The translations under genes and the position numbers were made by a program. A stretch of 43,334 nucleotides of DNA, from contig CALJYH010000091.1 of NCBI GenBank assembly GCA_937984095.1, positions 1 through 43,334 on the forward strand, in the 5' to 3' direction. The notes under the pieces were generated by a model. That model worked only from the letters and a program-made list of their open reading frames with translations. It searched no databases and was not told where the DNA came from. This document shows, one piece after another, positions 1 through 7,911 of the stretch (positions are counted from its first letter, which is position 1; every line of letters begins with the position of its first letter). The stretch is from an uncultured Gammaproteobacteria bacterium. GTDB lineage: Bacteria; Pseudomonadota; Gammaproteobacteria; GCA-001735895.

Positions 1-71
1 TGGGAAGTAAAATAGGGAGTGAGTGCCTGGGCCAGCTTTTCGATCAGCGATTCAACTGAAGGTAGGGACAC
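1..71 (-). CDS. pyrR: PyrR, N-terminal fragment (runs off the window)
   Basis: The minus strand reads an open frame from a GTG at 69–71 to the window edge. It begins V/M-S-L-P-S-V-E-S-L-I-E-K-L-A-Q, which resembles the start of proteobacterial PyrR (bifunctional pyrimidine operon regulator / uracil phosphoribosyltransferase). A purine-rich GCGGAG lies just upstream of the GTG. Only about 23 codons are visible, so the catalytic PRPP loop cannot be checked. The main support is gene order: pyrR follows ruvX/yqgF in Pseudomonas aeruginosa, upstream of pyrB and pyrC. The call rests on this synteny plus the short N-terminal match. The gap to ruvX is 77 bases. Confidence 0.7.
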   Translation of the reverse strand, partial: MSLPSVESLIEKLAQALTPYFTS

Positions 72-148
72 ACGAGCTCCGCTTGATTAATTGCGGACGC
101 TTTATAGCATAAATTCATTTCGAAAACAGTAATATCGCAGCCGCGGTC

Positions 149-562
149 TCAGTCTTCGTGATAGTTTTGCAACCAGGATTCGGTAATTAATGCGGCGGCC
201 AGGCTGTCGATTTCCTGTTTGGATTTCTTACACTGGGTTTCCTCTGCGATCTGGTAGGCTTCGCGAGTAGTCAGCCTCTCATCAATCATCGTGGTATCAA
301 TCCCGAACCGGCCTTCTAACTGACGACCGAAGCGTTTTGCGCTGGCGGTCATTTCCTGGTCTTTGCCTGCCATGCTAAGCGGTAAGCCGACGACCAGTTT
401 TTGAGGCTGCCAGGCGTCCAGTAGTCGCTTGATACCCTTCCAGTCATCGTTTTTCACCGCTCCAAGGGGGGTGGCCTGTCGGGTTAGAGTTTGTCCGACC
501 GCGACACCGATCCAATGACTGCCAAAATCGAAACCGATGACTGTTTTCAGCTTTTCAGGCAT
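149..562 (-). CDS. ruvX: RuvX/YqgF, putative pre-16S rRNA nuclease (Holliday-junction resolvase-like)
   Basis: This 137-residue protein has the RNase H-like fold signature of the YqgF family. IGFDFGSHWIGVAVG near residues 9–23 carries the first acidic residue (D12), followed by VVGLPLSMAGK and by MIDERLTT with the second acidic patch. The length is normal for the family (about 135–150). Family members process the 5' end of 16S rRNA, and the Holliday-junction resolvase role is suggested by fold only. The ATG overlaps the end of yqgE by 8 bases, implying translational coupling in the gshB–apbE–tonB–yqgE–ruvX transcript. Nothing is unusual in the sequence. Confidence 0.95.
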   Translation of the reverse strand: MPEKLKTVIGFDFGSHWIGVAVGQTLTRQATPLGAVKNDDWKGIKRLLDAWQPQKLVVGLPLSMAGKDQEMTASAKRFGRQLEGRFGIDTTMIDERLTTREAYQIAEETQCKKSKQEIDSLAAALITESWLQNYHED

Positions 563-1121
563 TCCCGCTCACGGGAGAGAGCATATTGATATCGAAGCCG
601 AGCGTGTTGAAGGCGACCTGCCATTTGTCTTCGGGTTTTTCATGGAACAGAAGGTCGGCGTTGCAGGTCGATGTAAGCCAGGAATTCTGTTGTAACTCTG
701 ATTCGAGTTGGCCTGAAGCCCAGCCCGAAAACCCGAGGATAACCAGGTAGTCCTCGGGACCCTTTCCGTCTGCGATTGCCTTAAGTATGTCCAGCGAGCT
801 GGTTAAATTGATCCCGCTAGAAACCTCGACGCTATTCTGCCAGTGGCCATCGCTCGAATGCAGTACAAAACCCTGCTCAAGTTGCACCGGGCCACCAATA
901 TAAACAGGTTGATTCCTGACTGCTTCATCTTTGCAACTGATATCCAGTTGCTGGAAGATATCGTCTAGAACTTGTGATGTTTCGTGATTGACAACCAGGC
1001 CCATGCTGCCATTTTCGTTATGCTCGCACATGTAAACGAGGCTGGAAGCAAAGATTGGGTCCTTGATCGCAGGTGTGGCGATAAGGCACTTATCAACAAG
1101 ACTGGCAGTTTGCTGTGTCAT
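555..1121 (-). CDS. yqgE: YqgE/AlgH family protein (UPF0301)
   Basis: The 188-residue product starts with LVDKCLIATPAIKDPIFASSLVYMCEH and continues with GSMGLVVNHE, YIGGPVQLEQGFVLHS, and GFSGWASGQLESEL, which are the conserved blocks of the UPF0301 (YqgE/AlgH) family. The biochemical function of the family is unsettled; AlgH was linked to alginate regulation in Pseudomonas. No signal peptide or membrane segment is seen, so it is probably cytoplasmic. It sits between tonB (9-base gap) and ruvX (8-base overlap), the usual partner pair across gammaproteobacteria. Confidence 0.95.
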   Translation of the reverse strand: MTQQTASLVDKCLIATPAIKDPIFASSLVYMCEHNENGSMGLVVNHETSQVLDDIFQQLDISCKDEAVRNQPVYIGGPVQLEQGFVLHSSDGHWQNSVEVSSGINLTSSLDILKAIADGKGPEDYLVILGFSGWASGQLESELQQNSWLTSTCNADLLFHEKPEDKWQVAFNTLGFDINMLSPVSGNA

Positions 1122-1130
1122 GGCAAGGTC

Positions 1131-2021
1131 TTAGCTTACTCCGCTTTTGGTTCTAAATCGATTGCTTTTAAAATCCCAGGTCCGGATGATGACTATCTGG
1201 TCGGCACGTTCTTTCAAGGCATCGGAAAATGGTGCGAAGGGCTGCGCCATACGCAGGATTTGCCTGGCGGCTTCATCCAGTACTGTAGTGCCTGATGAAC
1301 TCGTGATCTGCATGTCGAGAACCTCGCCGGCCGCATTGATTCGTACACTCATTCGTAAACGACCATCAAGGTTTTTGAGTCTGGCTTCCCGTGGATAGTT
1401 CAGATTGCCGGTATGCTCGATTTTTTGGACCCAGGAAGCCAGGTAACTCGCCTCGACAGCCTTGCGTGTGCTTGCTGTCAGCGTGATGGTCCTGGGGCGC
1501 TTGGCATAATCGATAGTCATTTGCCGGATTTCCGCCTGTAGGCGGGCGATCCTGGATTCGCGTTGCTCGGTTTCGCTGATTTGCCGCTTATCCGAATCCT
1601 GGGCTCGTTGTTGTTTTTGCTGATTCGCGTAGTTATCTGATTCAATTTGGGTCAGAAAATAAAGCTTACTGATTACCAGCTGTTGCTTGTGCAGTTCGGC
1701 CTTGTCCTGGTCAGACAGGCCTCTTTGGTCTGCCGGGGTCGGGGACGATACCGGGGCGCCGGGACGAGCTTTATCATCGGAATTGCCACCCCCTGCCTGA
1801 TCGTCCTGAGCCAGAAAATCGGGATTTTCGGCTACTTCGATGCTTTTGGAGTTGGCAAGAATAATATCCAGGCTCGGCAATGGTTCGACATTGTTGCTAC
1901 TCGATTGGGTGAAACCCACACCGAGCACTACAATGGCATGCAGCGTCAGTGCCAGAAAGAGAGTGAAGCCGAGGCGATCACTAGCGGAGATCCGTGGGCG
2001 GATTGCTTGAGCTTGTGCCAT
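1131..2021 (-). CDS. TonB-family energy transducer (TonB3-like)
   Basis: This 296-residue protein has one N-terminal membrane anchor (about residues 17–38, LGFTLFLALTLHAIVVLGVGF). A long charged, glutamine-rich periplasmic linker with a likely coiled coil follows (about 105–170). The C-terminal TonB domain runs from about residue 206 to the end, with LNYPREARLKNLDGRLRMSV and SSGTTVLDEAARQILRMAQPF. TonB proteins pass the energy of ExbB/ExbD to outer-membrane partners. No exbB or exbD lies nearby. The position next to gshB and the pil-chp genes matches P. aeruginosa tonB3, which is needed for twitching motility, so a pilus-related role is a reasonable inference. It is not proven here. Confidence 0.88.
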   Translation of the reverse strand: MAQAQAIRPRISASDRLGFTLFLALTLHAIVVLGVGFTQSSSNNVEPLPSLDIILANSKSIEVAENPDFLAQDDQAGGGNSDDKARPGAPVSSPTPADQRGLSDQDKAELHKQQLVISKLYFLTQIESDNYANQQKQQRAQDSDKRQISETEQRESRIARLQAEIRQMTIDYAKRPRTITLTASTRKAVEASYLASWVQKIEHTGNLNYPREARLKNLDGRLRMSVRINAAGEVLDMQITSSSGTTVLDEAARQILRMAQPFAPFSDALKERADQIVIIRTWDFKSNRFRTKSGVS

Positions 2022-2076
2022 ATTGGAAGTCTATTGTGCCAAGATTAGTTCACTACCACCAGCGAATCCATCTGCT

Positions 2077-3096
2077 TTAGTTGATAATAGTTGTTGGCCA
2101 GGAAACCGCAATTTTGATTTTGTTGGCTAATGAATGACTTACCATGATCTCTCGTGATTCTCCGATCACGATGAAGTCTTCGATATGTAGTGATTTTGCC
2201 AGATCGTAGTGCCCCTGAAACCCGTTAATCATCAGGGCGGTTGCAGCGACGTCAGCACGAACCGGGTCACTGCTAAGAACCGTCGCCGAGCTTTGCCCGG
2301 TGGCTGGCTTCCCACTGCGTGGATCAATGATATGATGCGCCTGGTTTTCTCCACGCTGATATTGGCGTTCGTAGTTTCCCGAGGTAAAAAGGTTGTGTTT
2401 GCCCTCGATTTCAAGGCTTGCAACGACGCCGGGCGCAAATGGATTTTGAATACCGATTCGCCAGGGACGACCAAACCGATTCCCCGCGATTGCCATATCA
2501 CCACCCGCATTTATGATGTAGTGATCGATACCATTGTCGTCCAGGTAACGGCTGATTAATCCCACCGCGTAGCCCTTTGCAATTCCACCGAGGTCAATCT
2601 GCAAATGGGGATTGTTGCTAACGGCAGTTTTGTCATCGATCTTTAAATCATCCATACCGGGAATATTACGCCTGATTACCGCAACGGTGCTCATGTCGGC
2701 CTCGCGGCCGTGAAATCCATATGCGGCAATGAGACTGCCGAGTGCGGGATTAAAAAGTCCGTTAGTAGTGTCATAATAATCTCGGCTAAGCTGCAATAAC
2801 GGAGCCAGGCTTGCCGGTACTTGCGCCCTCGAATTTTGCATCAGCGCTGCGTTGAAGCGCGTCAGATCACTATCCTCCCAGGCGTGCCATTGCTCGCGGT
2901 GGATGCTTAGTCGTCGCTCTACTTCAGTGAGTAAATACTCAGCATGGTTCAGGTCTTCGGTAATCATCGTAATCTCGATGATGGTGCCGAACTCGAGCAG
3001 ATGTTGTTCGACGAGATGCTGTCGAGGTTCGCAACCGCTAAGGTTTAAGACGAGTAAAAATAGGCAGGTTAAACGGGAAGGTGTTGCTCGATGCAC
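2077..3096 (-). CDS. apbE: ApbE, FAD:protein FMN transferase, lipoprotein
   Basis: This 339-residue protein begins with a lipoprotein signal peptide ending in the lipobox L19-S-G-C22. ApbE blocks follow: LQIDLGGIAKGYAVGLISRYL, YIINAGGDMAIAG, SGNYER, HHIIDPRSGKPA, and DVAATALMINGF. ApbE enzymes move FMN from FAD onto a Thr/Ser of proteins such as NqrB/NqrC, RnfG/RnfD and other respiratory or reductase subunits in the periplasm, so a target complex should exist elsewhere in the genome. The start lies 28 bases inside the 3' end of gshB, so translation is probably coupled. In P. aeruginosa no apbE stands between tonB3 and gshB, so this is a local insertion in a conserved order. Confidence 0.93.
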   Translation of the reverse strand: MHRATPSRLTCLFLLVLNLSGCEPRQHLVEQHLLEFGTIIEITMITEDLNHAEYLLTEVERRLSIHREQWHAWEDSDLTRFNAALMQNSRAQVPASLAPLLQLSRDYYDTTNGLFNPALGSLIAAYGFHGREADMSTVAVIRRNIPGMDDLKIDDKTAVSNNPHLQIDLGGIAKGYAVGLISRYLDDNGIDHYIINAGGDMAIAGNRFGRPWRIGIQNPFAPGVVASLEIEGKHNLFTSGNYERQYQRGENQAHHIIDPRSGKPATGQSSATVLSSDPVRADVAATALMINGFQGHYDLAKSLHIEDFIVIGESREIMVSHSLANKIKIAVSWPTTIIN

Positions 3097-4025
3097 TCAA
3101 ACAGGTCCGCGCTGATGTTAATGTTAAAATCGCTATCCAGCTCGCGGATGCAAGTGGGGCTGGTAACGTTGATTTCAGTGATGTAATCACCAATTACATC
3201 GATGCCCACAAACAGCAAACCACGTCTACGTAGTTCGTCGCCGAGCTGTTCGCATAGCCATTGATCACGCTCACTCAATGGCTGTCCGCGTGTGCTTGCG
3301 CCGGCAGCAATGTTACCCCGATGCTCGCCCGCCGCCGGCAGGCGCGCCAGGGCGTAGGGTATGGCAACGCCATCGATCAATAAAATGCGTTTGTCACCGT
3401 CGCGGATCTCGGGGATATAACGCTGAACCATGGTTTGTGACTGGCCATGTTTTGAAACGGCTTCGATGATCGCATTGGTATTGGGGTCACCCGCCTGCAC
3501 CCGGAAAATCGACTGGCCACCCATGCCGTCAAGCGGTTTGATAATGATATCCCGGTGTTGCTCTATGAAACCCCTCAGGATTTCAGCATCACGGCTAACC
3601 AGGGTTGCGACACAGCATTGGGGGAAGACGCGGGTAAAAAGCTTTTCATTACAGTCACGCAGGCTTGCAGGTTTATTGACCACGAGCACGCCGCTTTCCT
3701 CTGCCTGCTCGAGGATATAAGTGCAATAAATGTATTCAAGATCGAAGGGGGGATCCTTGCGCATCAGGATGGCGTCAAGTTCGCTTAGTCGACAGTGACC
3801 CGCATCGCCGTAGTCAAACCAGTGCTCGTTGTCGTCGTAGAGCGTGAGCGTCTTGAACTGTCCCATTGCGATGCCATTATCGAGGAATATGTCGCTAAGC
3901 TGAAAGTAAAATATCTGCCAACCACGCGCCTGTGCCTCAAGCATCATGGCGAGGCTTGAATCTTTCCAGGGTTTGATGGTTTCAATCGGGTCCATCACGA
4001 TTCCGAGCTTACGAACTTTGGACAT
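3069..4025 (-). CDS. gshB: Glutathione synthetase
   Basis: The 318-residue product has the GshB N-terminus (KLGIVMDPIETIKPWKDSSLAMMLEA), the segment DAILMRKDPPFDLEYIYCTYIL, and the ATP-grasp core IIKPLDGMGGQSIFRV with the nucleotide-binding lysine and glycine-rich loop. It ends with the metal-binding GLLFVGIDVIGDYITEINVTSPTCIRELD. The length is typical. It joins gamma-glutamylcysteine and glycine with ATP to make glutathione in the cytoplasm. It is the first gene of the minus-strand unit and is divergent from pilG, as in Pseudomonas. The ATG at 4025 follows a short divergent intergenic region. Confidence 0.97.
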   Translation of the reverse strand: MSKVRKLGIVMDPIETIKPWKDSSLAMMLEAQARGWQIFYFQLSDIFLDNGIAMGQFKTLTLYDDNEHWFDYGDAGHCRLSELDAILMRKDPPFDLEYIYCTYILEQAEESGVLVVNKPASLRDCNEKLFTRVFPQCCVATLVSRDAEILRGFIEQHRDIIIKPLDGMGGQSIFRVQAGDPNTNAIIEAVSKHGQSQTMVQRYIPEIRDGDKRILLIDGVAIPYALARLPAAGEHRGNIAAGASTRGQPLSERDQWLCEQLGDELRRRGLLFVGIDVIGDYITEINVTSPTCIRELDSDFNINISADLFECIEQHLPV

Positions 4026-4282
4026 AAATGCGGTAGATTAAGTGTTTTGATGACTCGGGTGCGGTTTAGATAATTTTACTGCATTAAACCGCCCCGGCAC
4101 ATTTAAAAAAATGTACCTGCGCAAAGCAGGCCGGAGCCAGGTGTAGCTTGTTAAAACCCCTTTATTGAACTACTTTTGAGGGTAATGGAATTTTTGAAAA
4201 TAGCCAGTGAATCTCAGCCTAAATTCGTAGAATTTACATCATGTAGTTTTATTAAATCACTGGTTTAACATATAAATATCCA

Positions 4283-4288
4283 TATAAT
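4283..4288 (+). promoter_or_regulatory. Candidate -10 box for the pil-chp operon
   Basis: A perfect TATAAT lies 51 bases upstream of the chosen pilG start. No good -35 hexamer is seen 16–18 bases further up; CTGGTT is the nearest candidate. If used, transcription would begin near 4294–4296, directly before the leader hairpin. This is an inference from the hexamer alone. Confidence 0.4.
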
Positions 4289-4300
4289 CATGTCCTTATA

Positions 4301-4319
4301 AAGTGGGGATACTCCACTT
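4301..4319 (+). promoter_or_regulatory. Leader hairpin upstream of pilG
   Basis: AAGTGGGG and CTCCACTT flank a 3-base ATA loop, giving an 8-pair stem with one G·T wobble. It lies at the predicted 5' end of the pilG mRNA, 19 bases before the GTG start. Such end hairpins can stabilise mRNA or affect ribosome loading; no function is shown here. Confidence 0.45.
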
Positions 4320-4338
4320 AATAATCATTGGGGGTTAC

Positions 4339-4752
4339 GTGAATACCGAGTCTCAGATAGCAGCTGGAGCGCAGCAATCGGTCAACCTTAACGTTAAGGT
4401 CATGGTTATAGACGATAGCAAGACCATCCGACGCAGCGCCGAAACCCTGTTGAAAAAAGTGGGCTGCGAGGTGGTTACCGCCATCGACGGTTTTGAGGCT
4501 TTGGCAAAAATTACCGAGCATAAGCCGGATATCATCTTCGTTGACATCATGATGCCGCGCCTGGATGGTTATCAGACTTGCGCACTGATTAAAAACAATC
4601 AAACGTTCAAGGCTACCCCGGTCATAATGCTCTCGAGCAAGGACAGCATTTTTGATCGCGCACGCGGCCGCATTGTCGGCTCGGAAAAATACTTAACTAA
4701 ACCATTTTCCAAAGAAGATCTAATCAATGCGATAACGACGCATGTCGGTTGA
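4339..4752 (+). CDS. pilG: PilG, twitching-motility response regulator
   Basis: This single-receiver protein of 137 residues has VMVIDDSKTIRRSAETLL (paired acidic residues), DIIFVDIMMPRLDGYQT with the phosphoacceptor D69, and EKYLTKPFSKEDL with the conserved lysine. PilG is phosphorylated by the ChpA kinase and promotes type IV pilus extension and cAMP signalling in Pseudomonas. The frame is open further upstream to a GTG at 4303. I chose the GTG at 4339 because a GGGGG Shine-Dalgarno stretch lies just before it, and the 4303 start would fall inside the leader hairpin. It is the first gene of the pil-chp operon, 36 bases before pilH. Confidence 0.93.
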   Translation: MNTESQIAAGAQQSVNLNVKVMVIDDSKTIRRSAETLLKKVGCEVVTAIDGFEALAKITEHKPDIIFVDIMMPRLDGYQTCALIKNNQTFKATPVIMLSSKDSIFDRARGRIVGSEKYLTKPFSKEDLINAITTHVG

Positions 4753-4788
4753 GCGGATATGGTAAACGGAGATTGAGGAAAGTTTAGA

Positions 4789-5172
4789 ATGACGCATGTA
4801 CTAATTATTGATGATTCTCCGACGGAAGTTCACGTTTTCAAGAGTATGCTTTTGAACAACGATATTGAAGTTTCGGTTGCCAGGAATGGTGAGGAAGGCA
4901 TTGAGAAAGCAATCGAGATTAAACCCGATTGCATATTAATGGACGTGGTAATGCCGGGTAAGAATGGTTTTCAGGCAACGCGTGATCTAAGCCGTAACCC
5001 GGAAACCTCAACAATTCCCGTGATTATCATAACCACCAAGGATCAGGAAACCGACAAAATTTGGGGCATGCGTCAGGGTGCGAAAGATTATATCGTTAAA
5101 CCGGCAGACGAACGAGATTTGATCGAACGCATCAATAAGGTTATGGGTTTCGATCTCGATTACGAAGATTGA
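4789..5172 (+). CDS. pilH: PilH, twitching-motility response regulator
   Basis: This 127-residue stand-alone receiver domain has VLIIDDSPTEVHVFKSML, CILMDVVMPGKNGFQATR with the phosphoacceptor D52, IIITTKDQETDKIWGMRQGAKDYIVKP with the conserved threonine and lysine, and no output domain. TDKIWGMRQGA is typical of PilH. In Pseudomonas PilH works with or against PilG, favouring pilus retraction or draining phosphate from ChpA. A purine-rich GGAGATTGAGGAAAG precedes the ATG. It lies between pilG and pilI, as in the known operons. Confidence 0.95.
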   Translation: MTHVLIIDDSPTEVHVFKSMLLNNDIEVSVARNGEEGIEKAIEIKPDCILMDVVMPGKNGFQATRDLSRNPETSTIPVIIITTKDQETDKIWGMRQGAKDYIVKPADERDLIERINKVMGFDLDYED

Positions 5173-5188
5173 ACGGGATCGTGAATCC

Positions 5189-5722
5189 ATGCCCATTGCA
5201 TCAGCATTTGAAATTCTAAAAGAAATCGACTCGCGCTGTCGTAGAAATTCCAGTGGCTTACCAGTAGCCAAGACGGTTGTCGATGACTGGATTGGGATCG
5301 GATTTTTGATAAACGGTATACCCCTGCTGGCAAAGATGGATGACGTTAGTGAAATTTTGCCACCGCCGGAAACGATCCGGGTGCCCGGAGTAACACATTG
5401 GGTCAAGGGACTCGCAAATATTCGTGGTAATTTGATACCGGTACTCGATATGAATGGATTTCTGTACGGAGAACCAACCAGGATTCGCAAACAAAGCAGG
5501 ATTCTTGTTATCAATAAGTCGGGTGTGGTTGCTGGATTACTGGTAGACGAAGTTTTTGGACTGAGACGCTTTAAACCTGAAGAACACCGGCAGGAAGTTA
5601 TGCAGGACGCGGGCACGATGGGCGCCTATCTCGCAGGCACATTTGTTGATCAGGTGCGTAGCTGGAACGTGTTTAGTGTCAAGAAATTAACCAGGGCCGA
5701 ACATTTTCTACGAGTCGTTTAA
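5189..5722 (+). CDS. pilI: PilI, CheW-like adaptor
   Basis: The 177-residue product consists of a short N-terminal helix region (1–35) and one CheW domain (about 38–175), with WIGIGFLINGIPLLAKMDDVSEIL, VTHWVKGLANIRGNLIPVLDMNGFL and GLLVDEVFGLRRF. PilI links the receptor PilJ to the CheA-like kinase at the cell pole. It starts 16 bases after pilH and ends 33 bases before pilJ. Length and order match the P. aeruginosa protein. Confidence 0.93.
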   Translation: MPIASAFEILKEIDSRCRRNSSGLPVAKTVVDDWIGIGFLINGIPLLAKMDDVSEILPPPETIRVPGVTHWVKGLANIRGNLIPVLDMNGFLYGEPTRIRKQSRILVINKSGVVAGLLVDEVFGLRRFKPEEHRQEVMQDAGTMGAYLAGTFVDQVRSWNVFSVKKLTRAEHFLRVV

Positions 5723-5755
5723 AGCGCTTGGCCAGGTATCGAGGAAACCATATAA

Positions 5756-7903
5756 GTGTTAGATAAAATCAAAAACATGCTTCCCGGAACAAAATCGGGC
5801 TTTGCCCCGTCTGTCGGGCAGCGTGGTAGTTCCATCAACAAGAAAGCAGTTGCTGTTGGTGCGTTGCTGATTCTGTCGGTGCTGGCAATGGTAGCGTTGT
5901 TCAGTGCAGAAAACGGACAGGCGCGTAACAATAAACTCTATACTACTATCGCTTCGGAACAGCAGGTTATATCGCAGCAAATTGCAGTCAATGCACTAGA
6001 AGCAGCCGCAGGCCAGGAGCGTGCATTCGATCGACTGGGCGAGAACCAGAATCGATATCTCGATACCCTGGAGAGATTCAATAATGGAGATGCAACTCAG
6101 GATTTACCCGCTTTACCAGAGAAATTCTCGGTTGAGTTCTCGAATGTGAAGTCGATTTGGAATGATTATGATAAACACATCGCTACCGTGGTGGCGGCTA
6201 AAACATCGATAACCACAGTTAATGAATATGTTACGCAAATTAACGAGTCATTACCGGAACTCATATCGTTATCTGATCTTGTGGTGGACGAACTGGTTAA
6301 ATCGGGGGCGCCACGCAGGAACATTGCTATCGCCGCGCGCCAGGTCATACTGATTCGAGGCATCGAGCATAGCCTCAATCAGATACTGACTGATGGTGAA
6401 GTGGTCATGGCGGCGGCTGAGCGCTTTTCTACCGAAGCCACCCAGATAGAAGCACAATTATTAGCAATGCTTGAAGGGGATTCTTCGCAGGGAATCACCA
6501 AATTCACCGGTCCAACCGTGGTTGGCAACCTGTTGCAATTTGCAGATCTCTACTCTGTGGTGCGTAAGAATGTGCGCGAGATTCTCGATAATTCGGCCCA
6601 GATATTTAAAGTGCATGAAGCGGCATTGAAAATTGATGAATTGAGCCCACTGCTGCTGTCTGCCTCCAGCGGTTTGATCAAGGCACTTGAACGCAGTGGC
6701 GAAACGGGAAAATCCTACATCCTGATTGGTTATGCAGTGGGAATGTTTGGGCTTTTACTTTTGGTGTTGCTGATTGTAATCATCTCGCGTGGATCCCAGG
6801 CCAGCCTGTCAGAATCTCAGGAGCAGAATGAAAAGAACCAGCGCGCAATCCTGCGACTGCTCGACGAAATGACAAATCTTGCCGATGGTGATCTCTCGAC
6901 ACATACCACCGTAACCGAAGACATAACCGGAGCGATCGCCGACTCGGTTAATTACTCGATAGACGCATTGCGCGACCTGGTCGGTACCATTAACAGTACC
7001 GCAAACCAGGTAAGGACTGCGGTTCGAAAAACCCAGAATATGACAGGGGAACTAGCCGAGGCGAGTGACGCGCAGGCACGACAGATAACCACGGCTAGTA
7101 ATGCTGTTACCGAGATCTCGAAGTCTATGTCGCAGGTTTCGGAGAGAGCGGCTGATTCGGCTGAAGTAGCACGAAAATCTGTCAGTATTGCACATAAGGG
7201 TGGCGAGACCGTGCGCCAGACTATCGAAGGTATGGAGACCATTCGTGAACAGATACAGGAAACCTCCAAGCGTATTAAGCGACTGGGTGAGTCATCACAG
7301 GAAATTGGGGACATAGTAAATCTAATTACGGAGATATCCGACCAGACCAACATTCGTGCCCTGAATGCCGCAATTCAAGCGTCGATGGCGGGCGAGGCCG
7401 GCCGTGGTTTTGCGGTGGTTGCTGATGAAGTCCAGAGACTCGCGGAAAGAACTGGTGACGCGACCAAGCAAATCGAGGCCCTGGTAAAGACCATTCAAGC
7501 GGATACCAACGAAGCGACGGTTTCGATGGAGCAAAGTACTGCTAACGTTGTAAAGGGAGCTAAACTAACTGAGAACGCGGGAGGCGCGCTGGATCGTATC
7601 GAACAGGTTTCTATGAACCTGGCACAGCGCATTCTGGAGATATCGGACTCAACGCGTGACCAGGCCCAGGAGAGTGTAAAAATTACTGAAACCATGGATG
7701 TGATACAGGAAATTACTGCCAAGACCTCGGAAGGCTCGAACCAGGCTTCGAGTTCGATTGGCGAGTTATCTGATATGGTCAAAGAGATGCAGACTTCGGT
7801 TGCGGGCTTCAAGCTCCCTGGAGTTGAGTCGCTCGAAAGCAGCATGATGCAAGACGCCGATGATCTTGCCGCGTTGGGTTTAGAGCCTGAAGCGGAAAAA
7901 TAG
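5756..7903 (+). CDS. pilJ: PilJ, type IV pilus methyl-accepting receptor
   Basis: This 715-residue protein has a first membrane helix (about 31–50), a helical periplasmic region of PilJ type, a second membrane helix (about 320–345), a HAMP-like linker and a long cytoplasmic signalling hairpin. The tip reads [36 protein letters not shown]. The usual motif at the tip is NILALNAA; here the leucine is arginine (R534, codon CGT). PilJ senses pilus-surface contact and drives ChpA. The start is a GTG with GAGGAAACC just upstream. Candidate methylation helices are present, but no methyltransferase gene (pilK) follows, unlike in Pseudomonas. Confidence 0.93.
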   Translation: MLDKIKNMLPGTKSGFAPSVGQRGSSINKKAVAVGALLILSVLAMVALFSAENGQARNNKLYTTIASEQQVISQQIAVNALEAAAGQERAFDRLGENQNRYLDTLERFNNGDATQDLPALPEKFSVEFSNVKSIWNDYDKHIATVVAAKTSITTVNEYVTQINESLPELISLSDLVVDELVKSGAPRRNIAIAARQVILIRGIEHSLNQILTDGEVVMAAAERFSTEATQIEAQLLAMLEGDSSQGITKFTGPTVVGNLLQFADLYSVVRKNVREILDNSAQIFKVHEAALKIDELSPLLLSASSGLIKALERSGETGKSYILIGYAVGMFGLLLLVLLIVIISRGSQASLSESQEQNEKNQRAILRLLDEMTNLADGDLSTHTTVTEDITGAIADSVNYSIDALRDLVGTINSTANQVRTAVRKTQNMTGELAEASDAQARQITTASNAVTEISKSMSQVSERAADSAEVARKSVSIAHKGGETVRQTIEGMETIREQIQETSKRIKRLGESSQEIGDIVNLITEISDQTNIRALNAAIQASMAGEAGRGFAVVADEVQRLAERTGDATKQIEALVKTIQADTNEATVSMEQSTANVVKGAKLTENAGGALDRIEQVSMNLAQRILEISDSTRDQAQESVKITETMDVIQEITAKTSEGSNQASSSIGELSDMVKEMQTSVAGFKLPGVESLESSMMQDADDLAALGLEPEAEK

Positions 7904-7911
7904 AAGATTCG

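Larger units (their letters stand above)
4026..4338. other. Divergent intergenic region gshB / pilG
   Basis: This AT-rich stretch of about 310 bases has no gene I can support. It should hold promoters for gshB (leftward) and for the pil-chp operon (rightward). Visible elements are a small hairpin at 4099–4114 (ACATTT / AAATGT), a second one at about 4116–4130 (CCTGC / GCAGG), the pilG promoter candidate at 4283–4288 and the 5' leader hairpin at 4301–4319. Confidence 0.6.
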
